A DNA stretch of 27,364 bases. Source: a virus. A program made the position numbers and the translations under genes. Location: positions 1-27,364 of the IMG/VR virus record IMGVR_UViG_3300031951_001001; one strand, written 5' to 3'. Position 1 is the first letter of the stretch. The number at the start of each line of letters is the position of its first letter. Positions 18,571-24,834 of this stretch are shown here, in pieces. Under the pieces are notes generated by a model that saw only the letters and a list, made by a program, of their open reading frames with translations, made no database searches and was not told where the DNA came from.

Positions 18571-18624
18571 ATGGTCTATCTAGGAGTTCTAGTTGTAATT
18601 TTTTTAATTCTTGGAAGTTGCTGA
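18571..18624 (+). CDS. 17-residue transmembrane micropeptide
   Basis: ATG 18571 lies 7 nt after AAAGG, which overlaps the end of the upstream gene. The product MVYLGVLVVIFLILGSC is a single hydrophobic helix ending in Gly-Ser-Cys, reminiscent of the GSN end of the 15739 peptide. Confidence 0.6.
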   Translation: MVYLGVLVVIFLILGSC

Positions 18625-18691
18625 ATTCCTATTTAGCCGATAACTTTCATTTCGTAGGTCATTAACACGAACACCCCATGTCGTGTTGATG

Positions 18692-18727
18692 AAGAAGCCC
18701 ACCTGACAAGTATCAGGTGGGCTTCTT
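18692..18727 (+). terminator. Strong intrinsic terminator before copy 14
   Basis: A 15-bp perfect stem, AAGAAGCCCACCTGA/TCAGGTGGGCTTCTT, has a 6-nt loop, followed by GCTTTTT. It ends 15 nt before repeat copy 14. Confidence 0.9.
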
Positions 18728-18742
18728 GCTTTTTCGGTCTTC

Positions 18743-18772
18743 GTCATCCGCCACCGTCAAACAAATAGTTGT
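18743..18772 (+). repeat. Dispersed repeat, copy 14
   Basis: CGTCATCCGCCACCGTC followed by AAACAAATAGTTG. There is no AGCCCCG box at the usual distance; CAGAAGCCCCGTTG occurs about 185 nt further on (18959-18972) and resembles the box context of copy 5, as if material had been inserted between. Confidence 0.85.
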
Positions 18773-19075
18773 TGAGTGGTCTCTCGCAGACATCGGGACT
18801 GCTGGGTTGGGACGGCTCAGAAGGGGGCGGAGTTCTTCCGCAAACGCGTTCCGTGTCTGCAACCAACTGCACTCGTACGGTGGGGCGACCAAGTTTATTG
18901 GTTTAGTTTTCGTGACTCTGAGTCATCAAACCCGTCGCAACCTGTTTCTTGATGGGAACCAGAAGCCCCGTTGTTCGGCGACGCTTCGTCCCAACGCCCG
19001 CTGCGGGGTGTGGAACTGACGGCAAGTAAAAATCATTGGCTCGCCCACGTGTGCCAAAGTTCACTTCGTAATAAC
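18773..19075. other. 300-base stretch without a supported gene
   Basis: A frame open from GTG 18776 for about 52 codons (containing WVGTAQKGAEFFRKRVP and LVRWGDQVYWFSFRD) looks partly protein-like but has no RBS or promoter. A displaced CAGAAGCCCCG lies near 18959. GTGACTCTGAGTCAT near 18911 is a small inverted repeat. It may be a decayed gene inserted within a repeat element. Confidence 0.35.
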
Positions 19076-19104
19076 TTGACATACCATTTGCGTCTCTCTA
19101 TACT
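19076..19104 (+). promoter_or_regulatory. Promoter of gene 19125
   Basis: TTGACA, 17 bp, TATACT, near consensus, followed by AAGGAGG 7 nt before the ATG. Confidence 0.88.
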
Positions 19105-19124
19105 TATTGGCAAGGAGGTAACCT

Positions 19125-19310
19125 ATGAGTCACAATGATTCAGTGGTCACACTCAAAGAGGTGGCACTCTTAGCACATAAGTTCGCCAACCTTCTTGAGG
19201 ACATCGGGCATCAAAACCCCGATGTTGTGACCGAGGAACTCCGTGAGTTGCACGCCAAAGCGTTCAAGTTTTGGTGGACAACTCTCGGAATCCAAACACA
19301 GCCTGAGTAG
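19125..19310 (+). CDS. Small helical protein of unknown function
   Basis: This 61-aa protein has one of the best ribosome-binding sites in the window (AAGGAGG). The product starts MSHNDSVVTLKEVALLAHKF and is predicted helical throughout, with VVTEELRELHAKAFKFWWTT near the end. It is acidic and cytoplasmic. It is a single-gene unit between copies 14 and 15. No family is recognised. Confidence 0.7.
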   Translation: MSHNDSVVTLKEVALLAHKFANLLEDIGHQNPDVVTEELRELHAKAFKFWWTTLGIQTQPE

Positions 19311-19323
19311 CCACCTCAGAAAG

Positions 19324-19358
19324 AAAGCCCCACTAGCGCCCTCCGCTGGTGGGGCTTT
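19324..19358 (+). terminator. Intrinsic terminator after gene 19125
   Basis: AAAGCCCCACTAGC pairs with GCTGGTGGGGCTTT (one mismatch), followed by TT and GCG. It ends 46 nt before repeat copy 15. Confidence 0.85.
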
Positions 19359-19403
19359 TTGCGTTACGGGCTCGGTTCGCCTCAGGTCAGCCTCGTCACG
19401 GCT

Positions 19404-19457
19404 CGTCTTCCGCCACCGTCAAATAAATAGTGCCAAACCCCAGCATCGCCAGTCCCG
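19404..19457 (+). repeat. Dispersed repeat, copy 15, with AGTCCCG box
   Basis: CGTCTTCCGCCACCGTC followed by AAATAAATAGTGCC, 16 bases, AGTCCCG at 19451-19457. CCCG can pair with CGGG just downstream. It is the rightmost full copy; none is found from here to 27.4 kb. Confidence 0.88.
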
Positions 19458-19629
19458 CAAAATCGGGTTGGTGGTGACATCACCCAGTCCTGTCGTTCGT
19501 CAAGAATTGCGCCTCGTGTTACTCGCACAAATCTTGCCTCAGTCCAAAGTTGTACTCAGTCCAGAACTCCACTCATCAAAACTCTGTTACACCCCTGCGT
19601 CATACTTCTACCCATGCGAGCGACAATGC
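19458..19629. other. Spacer before gene 19666
   Basis: No gene is supported. It contains the palindrome GGTGACATCACC (near 19472) and CTCAGTCCA twice (near 19531 and 19547), 16 bp apart, which may be regulatory. Confidence 0.4.
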
Positions 19630-19659
19630 TTGACATACTGTTAGTGGGTCATGTAAGGT
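19630..19659 (+). promoter_or_regulatory. Leaderless promoter of gene 19666
   Basis: TTGACA, 18 bp, TAAGGT; the ATG follows after 6 nt. Confidence 0.7.
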
Positions 19660-19665
19660 AGTGCC

Positions 19666-19791
19666 ATGTCAAACCTACTCATTTACGCAACAGCAATAAT
19701 GTTCGGGATAGTGGCAACACCACACGCCGAGCGTCTCATCAAAAAATACAAAGACACAAAAGACGAATACAAGAAAATGTGGTCGGAATGA
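19666..19791 (+). CDS. 41-residue membrane-anchored protein
   Basis: The ORF starts MSNLLIYATAIMFGIVATPH, giving one membrane helix (about 3-17), followed by a highly charged tail with LIKKYKDTKDEYKKMW. The stop overlaps the start of the next micropeptide (ATGA). The start is set by the promoter 6 nt upstream. The layout (one helix and a charged tail, paired with a pure-helix micropeptide) mirrors the 7876/8034 pair on the other strand. Confidence 0.6.
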   Translation: MSNLLIYATAIMFGIVATPHAERLIKKYKDTKDEYKKMWSE

Positions 19792-19841
19792 CGACCGTAA
19801 GCGTGATAGTGATACTGCTTATCATTATCGGCGCACTCTAA
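19788..19841 (+). CDS. 17-residue transmembrane micropeptide
   Basis: ATGA overlap with the upstream gene. The product MTTVSVIVILLIIIGAL is a single hydrophobic helix with no charged residues. A terminator follows 12 nt later. Confidence 0.6.
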   Translation: MTTVSVIVILLIIIGAL

Positions 19842-19852
19842 GACCCCCTGAG

Positions 19853-19880
19853 AGAGCCCCTGCCTAACGGTGGGGGCTCT
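19853..19880 (+). terminator. Intrinsic terminator
   Basis: AGAGCCCC pairs with GGGGCTCT around a 12-nt loop, followed by TTTTT. It is a textbook terminator for the 19666-19841 unit. Confidence 0.88.
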
Positions 19881-19913
19881 TTTTTATGCCCGTGTGACGA
19901 CTTTCACGCCAAA

Positions 19914-20156
19914 ATGTCTGACCAAGCGCACTCTAGGTGTGTCTACCTATGTATGAAACAACACACCAAGACACTCATCAACGGGATAGAAACATCTCGC
20001 AAGGTTGGTTGGGCAAAGTACTACGCCCTTCGCACAGAGAACGACCACCTCAAATGGTTGATACGGTTACTCGTTAGCCGAATACTCCACTCCACCCGTC
20101 TGCCCGTAGATGACGAACTTGTGGTGCTAGCCAAAGAACTTGCGAAAGCCATCTGA
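19914..20156 (+). CDS. Small basic protein of unknown function
   Basis: This 80-aa protein starts from ATG 19914, or 67 aa from ATG 19953. It begins MSDQAHSRCVYLCMKQHTKT and continues with VGWAKYYALRTENDHLKWLI and an amphipathic leucine-rich helix LLVSRILHSTRL. No SD or good promoter is found for either start. It may be a leucine-zipper-like protein. It ends 46 nt before the SNF2 gene. Confidence 0.55.
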   Translation: MSDQAHSRCVYLCMKQHTKTLINGIETSRKVGWAKYYALRTENDHLKWLIRLLVSRILHSTRLPVDDELVVLAKELAKAI

Positions 20157-20165
20157 GAAGACCCG

Positions 20166-20195
20166 TTGCTCAACGCCACAGCCCCGCTGTAGCAT
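20166..20195 (+). promoter_or_regulatory. Possible promoter of the SNF2 gene, with repeat-like relic
   Basis: TTGCTC, 18 bp, TAGCAT, 6 nt before GTG 20202. The spacer reads CAACGCCACAGCCCCGC, which looks like CTCATACGCCAC joined directly to AGCCCCG, as if a repeat had lost its middle. CTCAACGCCACAG can pair with CTGTAGCATTGAG (imperfect) around CCCCG. Confidence 0.45.
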
Positions 20196-20201
20196 TGAGG
20201 T

Positions 20202-22166
20202 GTGCTACAAGACCGGATGTACCTGCCGTCGGCAGCAAAGCGAATGGAACTCGCTGATGACCATTTAGTGCTAAGTTTCCCGTACGACCCGCAAGAAGTA
20301 GACAACGTGAAACTCATCCCGGGGGCGAAGTGGGACAAAGTTGCTCGTGTCTGGCGCGTTCCGATGTCCAGCATCGGGTTTGCACGGGACTTCGGTTATA
20401 AGCACGACTTCACCATTGACCCTGAAGTACTAAAGTTTGACCTCCCAGCCCCAGTCACGAAGAACTCAGGTGTCTACCGAGAAGGTGAATGGATTTTTCT
20501 TGGCTTTCAGTACGACCCTGTAAAAGTCCGTGCCGTCAAGTTGCTTCCAGGCGTCACGTGGCATCCCGATTCCAAAGCCTGGAAAGTCCCGGCTACAGCA
20601 ATCCGTGAAGCTATCAGGTGGGGCGAGACGTTCGGCGAAAAGATACAAGAAGGACTTATGGAGGAAGCCGATGAACTAGATGCCGCACGCAGCGCAGCAA
20701 TCGCATCATCAAAAGCACAGGATGCCGAACTTGAAATCCCTACACTTAAAGGAAGTTTGTTGTCGTACCAGAAAGCGGGTATCGTTTACGCCTCAAAGGC
20801 AAAGCGGTGTTTTATCGCAGACGACATGGGTCTTGGAAAGACCATGCAAGCAATCGGAACACTGGAACACACTGAGAGTTTCCCAGCAGTTGTTGTCTGC
20901 CCACCGAGTTTGGTGCTGAACTGGCGAGACGAAATCAATAAATGGCTCCCGCACCGCAAAGTTGCGTATGTGACCAACCGTTCAGAGTTTCCTGAACCAC
21001 TTTCTTACGATGTCCTTATCATCGGGTACAGCAACATTGACCATTGGGGAAAACTCCTAACTGGTCATACTGGCTACGTCTTTGACGAGTCGCACTATGC
21101 AAAGACACCGACGGCGAAGCGAACAAAATCTGCCATCAAGATGGCAAGGTCAGCCCCGGATGATGGACTTGTTTTGTGTCTTACGGGGACACCAATTACG
21201 AACCGTCCTGCTGAATATGCCGCACAGCTCGATATTCTCGGCGTACTCAATAAGTTCGGCGGTCTATGGGGTTTCTACCGGCGCTATTGCGGTGCGTTTC
21301 GTGACCGATTCGGACAATGGCATGTTGATGGCGCGACAAACCTGGAAGAACTCAACGACACCCTTCGCTCTCTCTGTTATATCCGCCGCACCAAGGAACA
21401 GGTGTTATCGGAACTTCCACCCGTACGACATTCGCGCATGATTGTTGCCGGCTCTTCTGCTGCAATGAAAGAGTATGCGGAAGCCCGTGCCGACATCGTG
21501 CAGTACCTTGTTGACCGTGCGCGAGAAATTGCTTTAGAAATAGGTGCATCTCCATACTCGGCAGCAGTTCGTACGCGTATCCGTGCTGAATCCCATGAGC
21601 ACCTTATGCGCATGTCTATTCTCCGTCGTCTCGCTGCTACAGCGAAACTGGAGGCAGCCTTCGAATGGGTTGATGAAAAGATTGGTGCCGGAGAAAAAGT
21701 TGTAGTTGCCGCACACCACCGAGACATCGTCGACACAATCGCTAATCATTATTGCGGGCTGAAGATTCAGGGCGGAATGAGCGTGGAGGATGTACAGGCG
21801 GCTAAAGCTGCGTTTCAGAACGGCAATATCGATGAAGCCCCAGTGATTGTGTTGTCAATCCAAGCCGCAAAGACAGGACACACGCTTACTGCTGCACAAG
21901 AGGTGCTCTTCGTTGAGCTTCCGTGGACCCCGGCAGACGTTGACCAAACATATAGCCGCTGTCATCGAATTGGGCAAAAGGGCTCAGTTATGGCGACGTA
22001 CCTATTGGCTGCTGGAACCATCGACGAAGAGATGTACGCACTCATCGAGTCCAAGCGTGGAGTTGTAAATGCCGCAACTGATGGCTCTGACATGGTGGAG
22101 CGCGCCGTAGCTGAAGATATCGTGATGGACCTATTGCAATTGGGTCTTGACTACGGCAAGGAGTAA
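20202..22166 (+). CDS. SNF2-family DNA translocase with HARP-like repeats
   Basis: This is a 654-aa protein. The N-terminal region holds two related segments, LSFPYDPQEVDNVKLIPGAK (about 24-43) and LGFQYDPVKVRAVKLLPGVT (about 100-119), each ending W-x-V-P, like HARP/RPEL-type DNA-binding repeats of SMARCAL1. The motor follows: motif I ADDMGLGKT (206-214), motif II DESH (295-298), motif III CLTGTP, then the C-terminal lobe with SIQAAKTGHTLTAAQE and QTYSRCHRIGQKGS. Such enzymes anneal DNA or remodel forks. GTG 20202 is chosen from a leaderless promoter; ATG 20217 is an alternative. The promoter of the next gene lies inside its 3' end. Confidence 0.92.
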   Translation: MLQDRMYLPSAAKRMELADDHLVLSFPYDPQEVDNVKLIPGAKWDKVARVWRVPMSSIGFARDFGYKHDFTIDPEVLKFDLPAPVTKNSGVYREGEWIFLGFQYDPVKVRAVKLLPGVTWHPDSKAWKVPATAIREAIRWGETFGEKIQEGLMEEADELDAARSAAIASSKAQDAELEIPTLKGSLLSYQKAGIVYASKAKRCFIADDMGLGKTMQAIGTLEHTESFPAVVVCPPSLVLNWRDEINKWLPHRKVAYVTNRSEFPEPLSYDVLIIGYSNIDHWGKLLTGHTGYVFDESHYAKTPTAKRTKSAIKMARSAPDDGLVLCLTGTPITNRPAEYAAQLDILGVLNKFGGLWGFYRRYCGAFRDRFGQWHVDGATNLEELNDTLRSLCYIRRTKEQVLSELPPVRHSRMIVAGSSAAMKEYAEARADIVQYLVDRAREIALEIGASPYSAAVRTRIRAESHEHLMRMSILRRLAATAKLEAAFEWVDEKIGAGEKVVVAAHHRDIVDTIANHYCGLKIQGGMSVEDVQAAKAAFQNGNIDEAPVIVLSIQAAKTGHTLTAAQEVLFVELPWTPADVDQTYSRCHRIGQKGSVMATYLLAAGTIDEEMYALIESKRGVVNAATDGSDMVERAVAEDIVMDLLQLGLDYGKE

Positions 22167-22175
22167 CGGTAAGAT
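22147..22175 (+). promoter_or_regulatory. Promoter inside the end of the SNF2 gene
   Basis: TTGACT, 17 bp, TAAGAT. It serves the downstream two-gene unit and allows expression independent of the helicase. Confidence 0.65.
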
Positions 22176-22199
22176 ATGGGTATGCGAAAGGAAATAAAA

Positions 22200-22382
22200 A
22201 TGAGCGTTCCGACAACAGAAGAAGGCTGGCAACTCGAGATGGAGATTCTCCAGATGCTGGAAGATGGTCTGATTGAGATTTGCGGAGATAACAATAAGGG
22301 CGAGCCACTGTTGCGTATCACTGAAAAGGGTCGCCGCATGTATGAGGCTTTGGAGACAGACCAGAACAATGGAGATAAATAA
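22200..22382 (+). CDS. Small winged-helix-like protein
   Basis: This 60-aa protein starts from ATG 22200, 8 nt after AAAGGA. ATG 22182 lies 6 nt after the -10 box and would give a leaderless 66-aa form, so the start is ambiguous. The body, EEGWQLEMEILQMLEDGLIE followed by PLLRITEKGRRMYEAL, has helix-helix-strand-wing character typical of small winged HTH domains. It overlaps the next gene by 14 nt. Confidence 0.6.
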   Translation: MSVPTTEEGWQLEMEILQMLEDGLIEICGDNNKGEPLLRITEKGRRMYEALETDQNNGDK

Positions 22383-22815
22383 GAAAGCTGCGCCGCAACG
22401 CGCTGTTTTAGAAATCTCCCGTACGGGTGGCTGGGGCAAAGTCGTATATGCCCATCGGCTAGAGTGCCGGCATACCGAGTATCGCAAGAGAGCGCTCACG
22501 ACCAAAAAGATTGCTTGCACTCTTTGTGCAAAGGCAGAAGTCGCCGAGCAGATGGTTAGGGAGTTGATTGCATCTGGTCCAGCTGAGTACGCAGAGCCGG
22601 TATGGACAGACGAAATGTTCTCCGACATCGCAACACTGGAAACAGATATAGGCAATCTGCGCGCATCGATGGCCTCTGCGTTACAAGTCAGCGCTGATGC
22701 CGTTGACGTTGTTTCTACTCAAACAGACGAGGGAATGGCAATATCGTACGTGGTTGTGTTCTTTGATGCCGAGCAGGCAGGCAGAATCGCAAGGGGCTCA
22801 CTCGGGCCCGAGTAA
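22369..22815 (+). CDS. Protein of unknown function with Cys/His group
   Basis: This 148-aa protein starts at ATG 22369, within the end of the previous gene. ECRHTEYRKR and IACTLCAKAE (about 26-52) contain Cys, His and a CxxC that could bind zinc. The C-terminal half is acidic and helical, ending in a strand-rich ISYVVVFFDAEQAG. Its 3' end overlaps the convergent PAPS-reductase-like gene by 18 nt. The start in the longer frame (22273) is rejected because it is a frame shadow of the upstream gene. Confidence 0.6.
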   Translation: MEINKKAAPQRAVLEISRTGGWGKVVYAHRLECRHTEYRKRALTTKKIACTLCAKAEVAEQMVRELIASGPAEYAEPVWTDEMFSDIATLETDIGNLRASMASALQVSADAVDVVSTQTDEGMAISYVVVFFDAEQAGRIARGSLGPE

Positions 22816-23928
22816 ATCCTGTTCTTGCTGGATTGTGTATGCGCGCGTTCCTGGTCCGATTGGATTAACCGAAGTGATGTTGATTTCGTGGATGAGCAGA
22901 TTGCGAATCAACCAGTGAAGAGGGTATGAACGCGGGTCTTTAACATGTTTTTTGCGGAACTCTGCGCAGTAAGCCCGTGCACGAGTTTTGAGGCCTGGAG
23001 TAGCCATATTGTCCTCAATGCATCGCTTGACTCCATCCCACCCGTCTTGCGCATATTGCATGATTTGTTTTTCAAGGTCAAACTCAGTCCATAGCCGGCG
23101 TTGAGCGTCGATATGTGGGAAGCATTCGTATAGGCGGTCGTAGAACTCTGGCTCAGTTGCGATGACATCACCAATACGTCGAATGGCGACAGCATGGAGA
23201 GGAATACCAACCCGTGTATTGCTGCCCGTAAGTGCGGCAAGGTCGTAATACTTGCAGTACTCTGCTCCGTGTTCTTCCGAGATGAACTTCAGCACGTCGT
23301 CTGTTGTCCAGTCGTAGATAACTTTGGCGAACCGCAACGGAATATTCTTTTTCATGCGGAAAGGAATAACAATGTAATTCTCATGTAGCTTCTGCACGCA
23401 AGAGCGATAACGAATCATCGACTCGTTTGCACGAACACCGGTGATGAACGCGACACGGCCTTTTTTCCCTTGCATTGTGTAGTAGTCGACCGATTCAGGT
23501 ATTGATTTTGATGGGTCTAATCCGAAATGTTCAGCACGGATTGCCCACGACGGCATTGGTCGTATGAGTCGGTCGTTCTCTTCGCGGAACTTGGACCAAA
23601 GCAGACAATACTCACGCCGGCCAAGAACCCAAACCTCAGCGCCGTATGGAAGGCAATACCATTCCATGTCAACCCAGTCGTAGTTGCGAACTTTTTCTAC
23701 GAACTCGATGACGGCAGGGCTAACCATCTCTTCATCACGGAAGATGACTTTGACTGGCCCTAGTCCGCGCTCTTCATGAATCTCTTTTGCAAGATAAAGA
23801 ACAGCGGTTGAGTCTTTACCGCCTGAGAACTGGACACAAACAGTGTCGAATGTGTCATAGACATGACGCATTCTTTCACGTGCAGCATCGACGCAGTTCA
23901 TATCGAGAAAGAGACGCTGACGTGTCAA
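22798..23928 (-). CDS. PAPS-reductase-like PP-loop ATPase (IbrA-like)
   Basis: This 376-aa protein has the PP-loop SGGKDS (35-40) after VCVQF. VKVIFRDEEMVSP follows, and YLAKEIHEERG matches the adenylate-binding core of PAPS-reductase-family enzymes. It also has KGRVAFITGVRANESMIRYR (about 157-176), typical of the DndC/IbrA-like branch. The C-terminal 100 residues contain a helical YPLHWLIRNLL segment. No ParB-like IbrB partner, dnd or ssp genes are seen nearby. It may modify nucleic acid or a cofactor by adenylation or sulfur transfer; the actual reaction is unknown. It overlaps the next gene upstream by 4 nt. Confidence 0.85.
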   Translation of the reverse strand: MTRQRLFLDMNCVDAARERMRHVYDTFDTVCVQFSGGKDSTAVLYLAKEIHEERGLGPVKVIFRDEEMVSPAVIEFVEKVRNYDWVDMEWYCLPYGAEVWVLGRREYCLLWSKFREENDRLIRPMPSWAIRAEHFGLDPSKSIPESVDYYTMQGKKGRVAFITGVRANESMIRYRSCVQKLHENYIVIPFRMKKNIPLRFAKVIYDWTTDDVLKFISEEHGAEYCKYYDLAALTGSNTRVGIPLHAVAIRRIGDVIATEPEFYDRLYECFPHIDAQRRLWTEFDLEKQIMQYAQDGWDGVKRCIEDNMATPGLKTRARAYCAEFRKKHVKDPRSYPLHWLIRNLLIHEINITSVNPIGPGTRAYTIQQEQDLLGPE

Positions 23929-24119
23929 ATGCGATTCTCCAAATCATTTACACGGGCAGTAAGTTCGTTCATAAATTCTGCCGTTAGAACTGAGCCATAC
24001 TCAAGTTCTGGAATTGGTTCCTTTTTGTCGCGTGCAAAGTCCATAATTGCTTTGGTGGCAAATAACGGTGCGGCTGCAGCAAGAATCGAGCCCTTTGAAA
24101 GGAAGTTGCGTCGGTTCAT
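23925..24119 (-). CDS. Small protein with twin-arginine signal
   Basis: This 64-aa protein uses ATG 24119, which overlaps the upstream stop (ATGA). It begins MNRRNFLSKGSILAAAAPLF, matching the Tat pattern RRxFL followed by a hydrophobic stretch and ATKA as a possible cleavage region. The remainder (about 28-64) is a helical NELTARVNDLENRI end. Tat signals are rare on phage proteins and suggest export of a folded small protein. It lies between the UV-repair and PP-loop genes. Confidence 0.65.
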   Translation of the reverse strand: MNRRNFLSKGSILAAAAPLFATKAIMDFARDKKEPIPELEYGSVLTAEFMNELTARVNDLENRI

Positions 24120-24538
24120 GATGCAACAATAGGCCAAACGTATTCAGCGGCAGGGTTATCTACCCAGCCGAATTGCGAATAGTGTTCAGGGAACTTGCGA
24201 AGCAGGTTTGAACGGTGGCTTGAGTGCACGCGGTCGTCTCCCCACCATGATGGTAAGTCTGTGTCGTCTGCGCAGCCAAGAGCAGAAATCTTTTCGCGGC
24301 ACGTGTCTTTGTATCCAAGAGCAATCCATGCATCGCACATCGCGATACCATAGGCAATCAACCCGCTCTCATGACCAGCCCACATCTTTGTAGCTGGATG
24401 ATTCTTCCAACCCGCTTTACCGAGACCGGTGAGTGAGTTGAGAATTTGCAATGTCTCGACACGTTGTTTGCCTAAACGGCGATAGTCAAGAACGTTTGCG
24501 CTTTGATGGAAGTCTGGATACGGAACGAATGTTTGCAT
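24116..24538 (-). CDS. Pyrimidine-dimer DNA glycosylase
   Basis: This 140-aa protein matches the Pyr_excise family (MSMEG_6728-type, related in function to T4 DenV). Motifs are MQTFVPYPDFHQSANVLDYR, RLGKQRVETLQIL, then NHPATKMWAGHESGLIAYG and a C-terminal EHYSQFGWVDNPAAEYVWP. Such enzymes cleave UV-induced pyrimidine dimers, protecting phage DNA. It heads a three-gene minus-strand run (24538-22798) joined by 4-nt overlaps. It is divergent from gene 24568, and its start region contains that gene's -35. Confidence 0.85.
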   Translation of the reverse strand: MQTFVPYPDFHQSANVLDYRRLGKQRVETLQILNSLTGLGKAGWKNHPATKMWAGHESGLIAYGIAMCDAWIALGYKDTCREKISALGCADDTDLPSWWGDDRVHSSHRSNLLRKFPEHYSQFGWVDNPAAEYVWPIVAS

Positions 24539-24560
24539 TTCCCCAGCATACCCGTACTGT
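24533..24560 (+). promoter_or_regulatory. Leaderless promoter of gene 24568
   Basis: TTGCAT, 16 bp, TACTGT; the ATG follows after 7 nt. The -35 overlaps the divergent gene's start codon. Confidence 0.65.
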
Positions 24561-24567
24561 GTAGACT

Positions 24568-24828
24568 ATGCAAATGAAGAAAAAGCATTACGAGGTTTAC
24601 GAATTTGACGCTTCCGGAGACGGTACTGATGTTTGGCAGGCTATTTGGGATAAGTCTGAAACAGTAACCATTTACAGAGGTACAAAGTCAGATGAACAAA
24701 TTTGTGTCACCCGTATGCAAACAATTCACATTGTGCGCGGGAAGAAACGATTCACCGTTAATGAATTCTTGCAACTAGTAGATGACTACATTTCTGAAAC
24801 TGCACATCTCGAACAGAAGTACAAATAA
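24568..24828 (+). CDS. Small protein of unknown function
   Basis: This 86-aa protein starts at ATG 24568, set by the leaderless promoter. It begins MQMKKKHYEVYEFDASGDGT and looks beta-rich up to about residue 60 (TVTIYRGTKSDEQICVTRMQ), then helical FTVNEFLQLVDDYISE. A long palindrome follows its stop. No family is recognised. Confidence 0.65.
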   Translation: MQMKKKHYEVYEFDASGDGTDVWQAIWDKSETVTIYRGTKSDEQICVTRMQTIHIVRGKKRFTVNEFLQLVDDYISETAHLEQKYK

Positions 24829-24834
24829 ATAAAT

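Noticed and set aside
18717-19019. Plus-strand ORF across the terminator arm and repeat copy 14
   Set aside because: It starts within the terminator stem and includes the repeat; composition is not convincing.
2388-19434. The repeat as a single-subunit phage RNA polymerase promoter
   Set aside because: Length would fit, but many copies would then transcribe against the adjacent genes. Host-type promoters precede many of the transcription units here, so the repeat is not needed as their promoter. Not excluded, only less likely.
7094-19457. Classic integron attC sites or a CRISPR array
   Set aside because: There are no GTTRRRY/RYYYAAC core sites, and the repeat spacing is hundreds to thousands of bases with genes between, not 30-40 bp spacers. 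No cas gene or integrase is visible.
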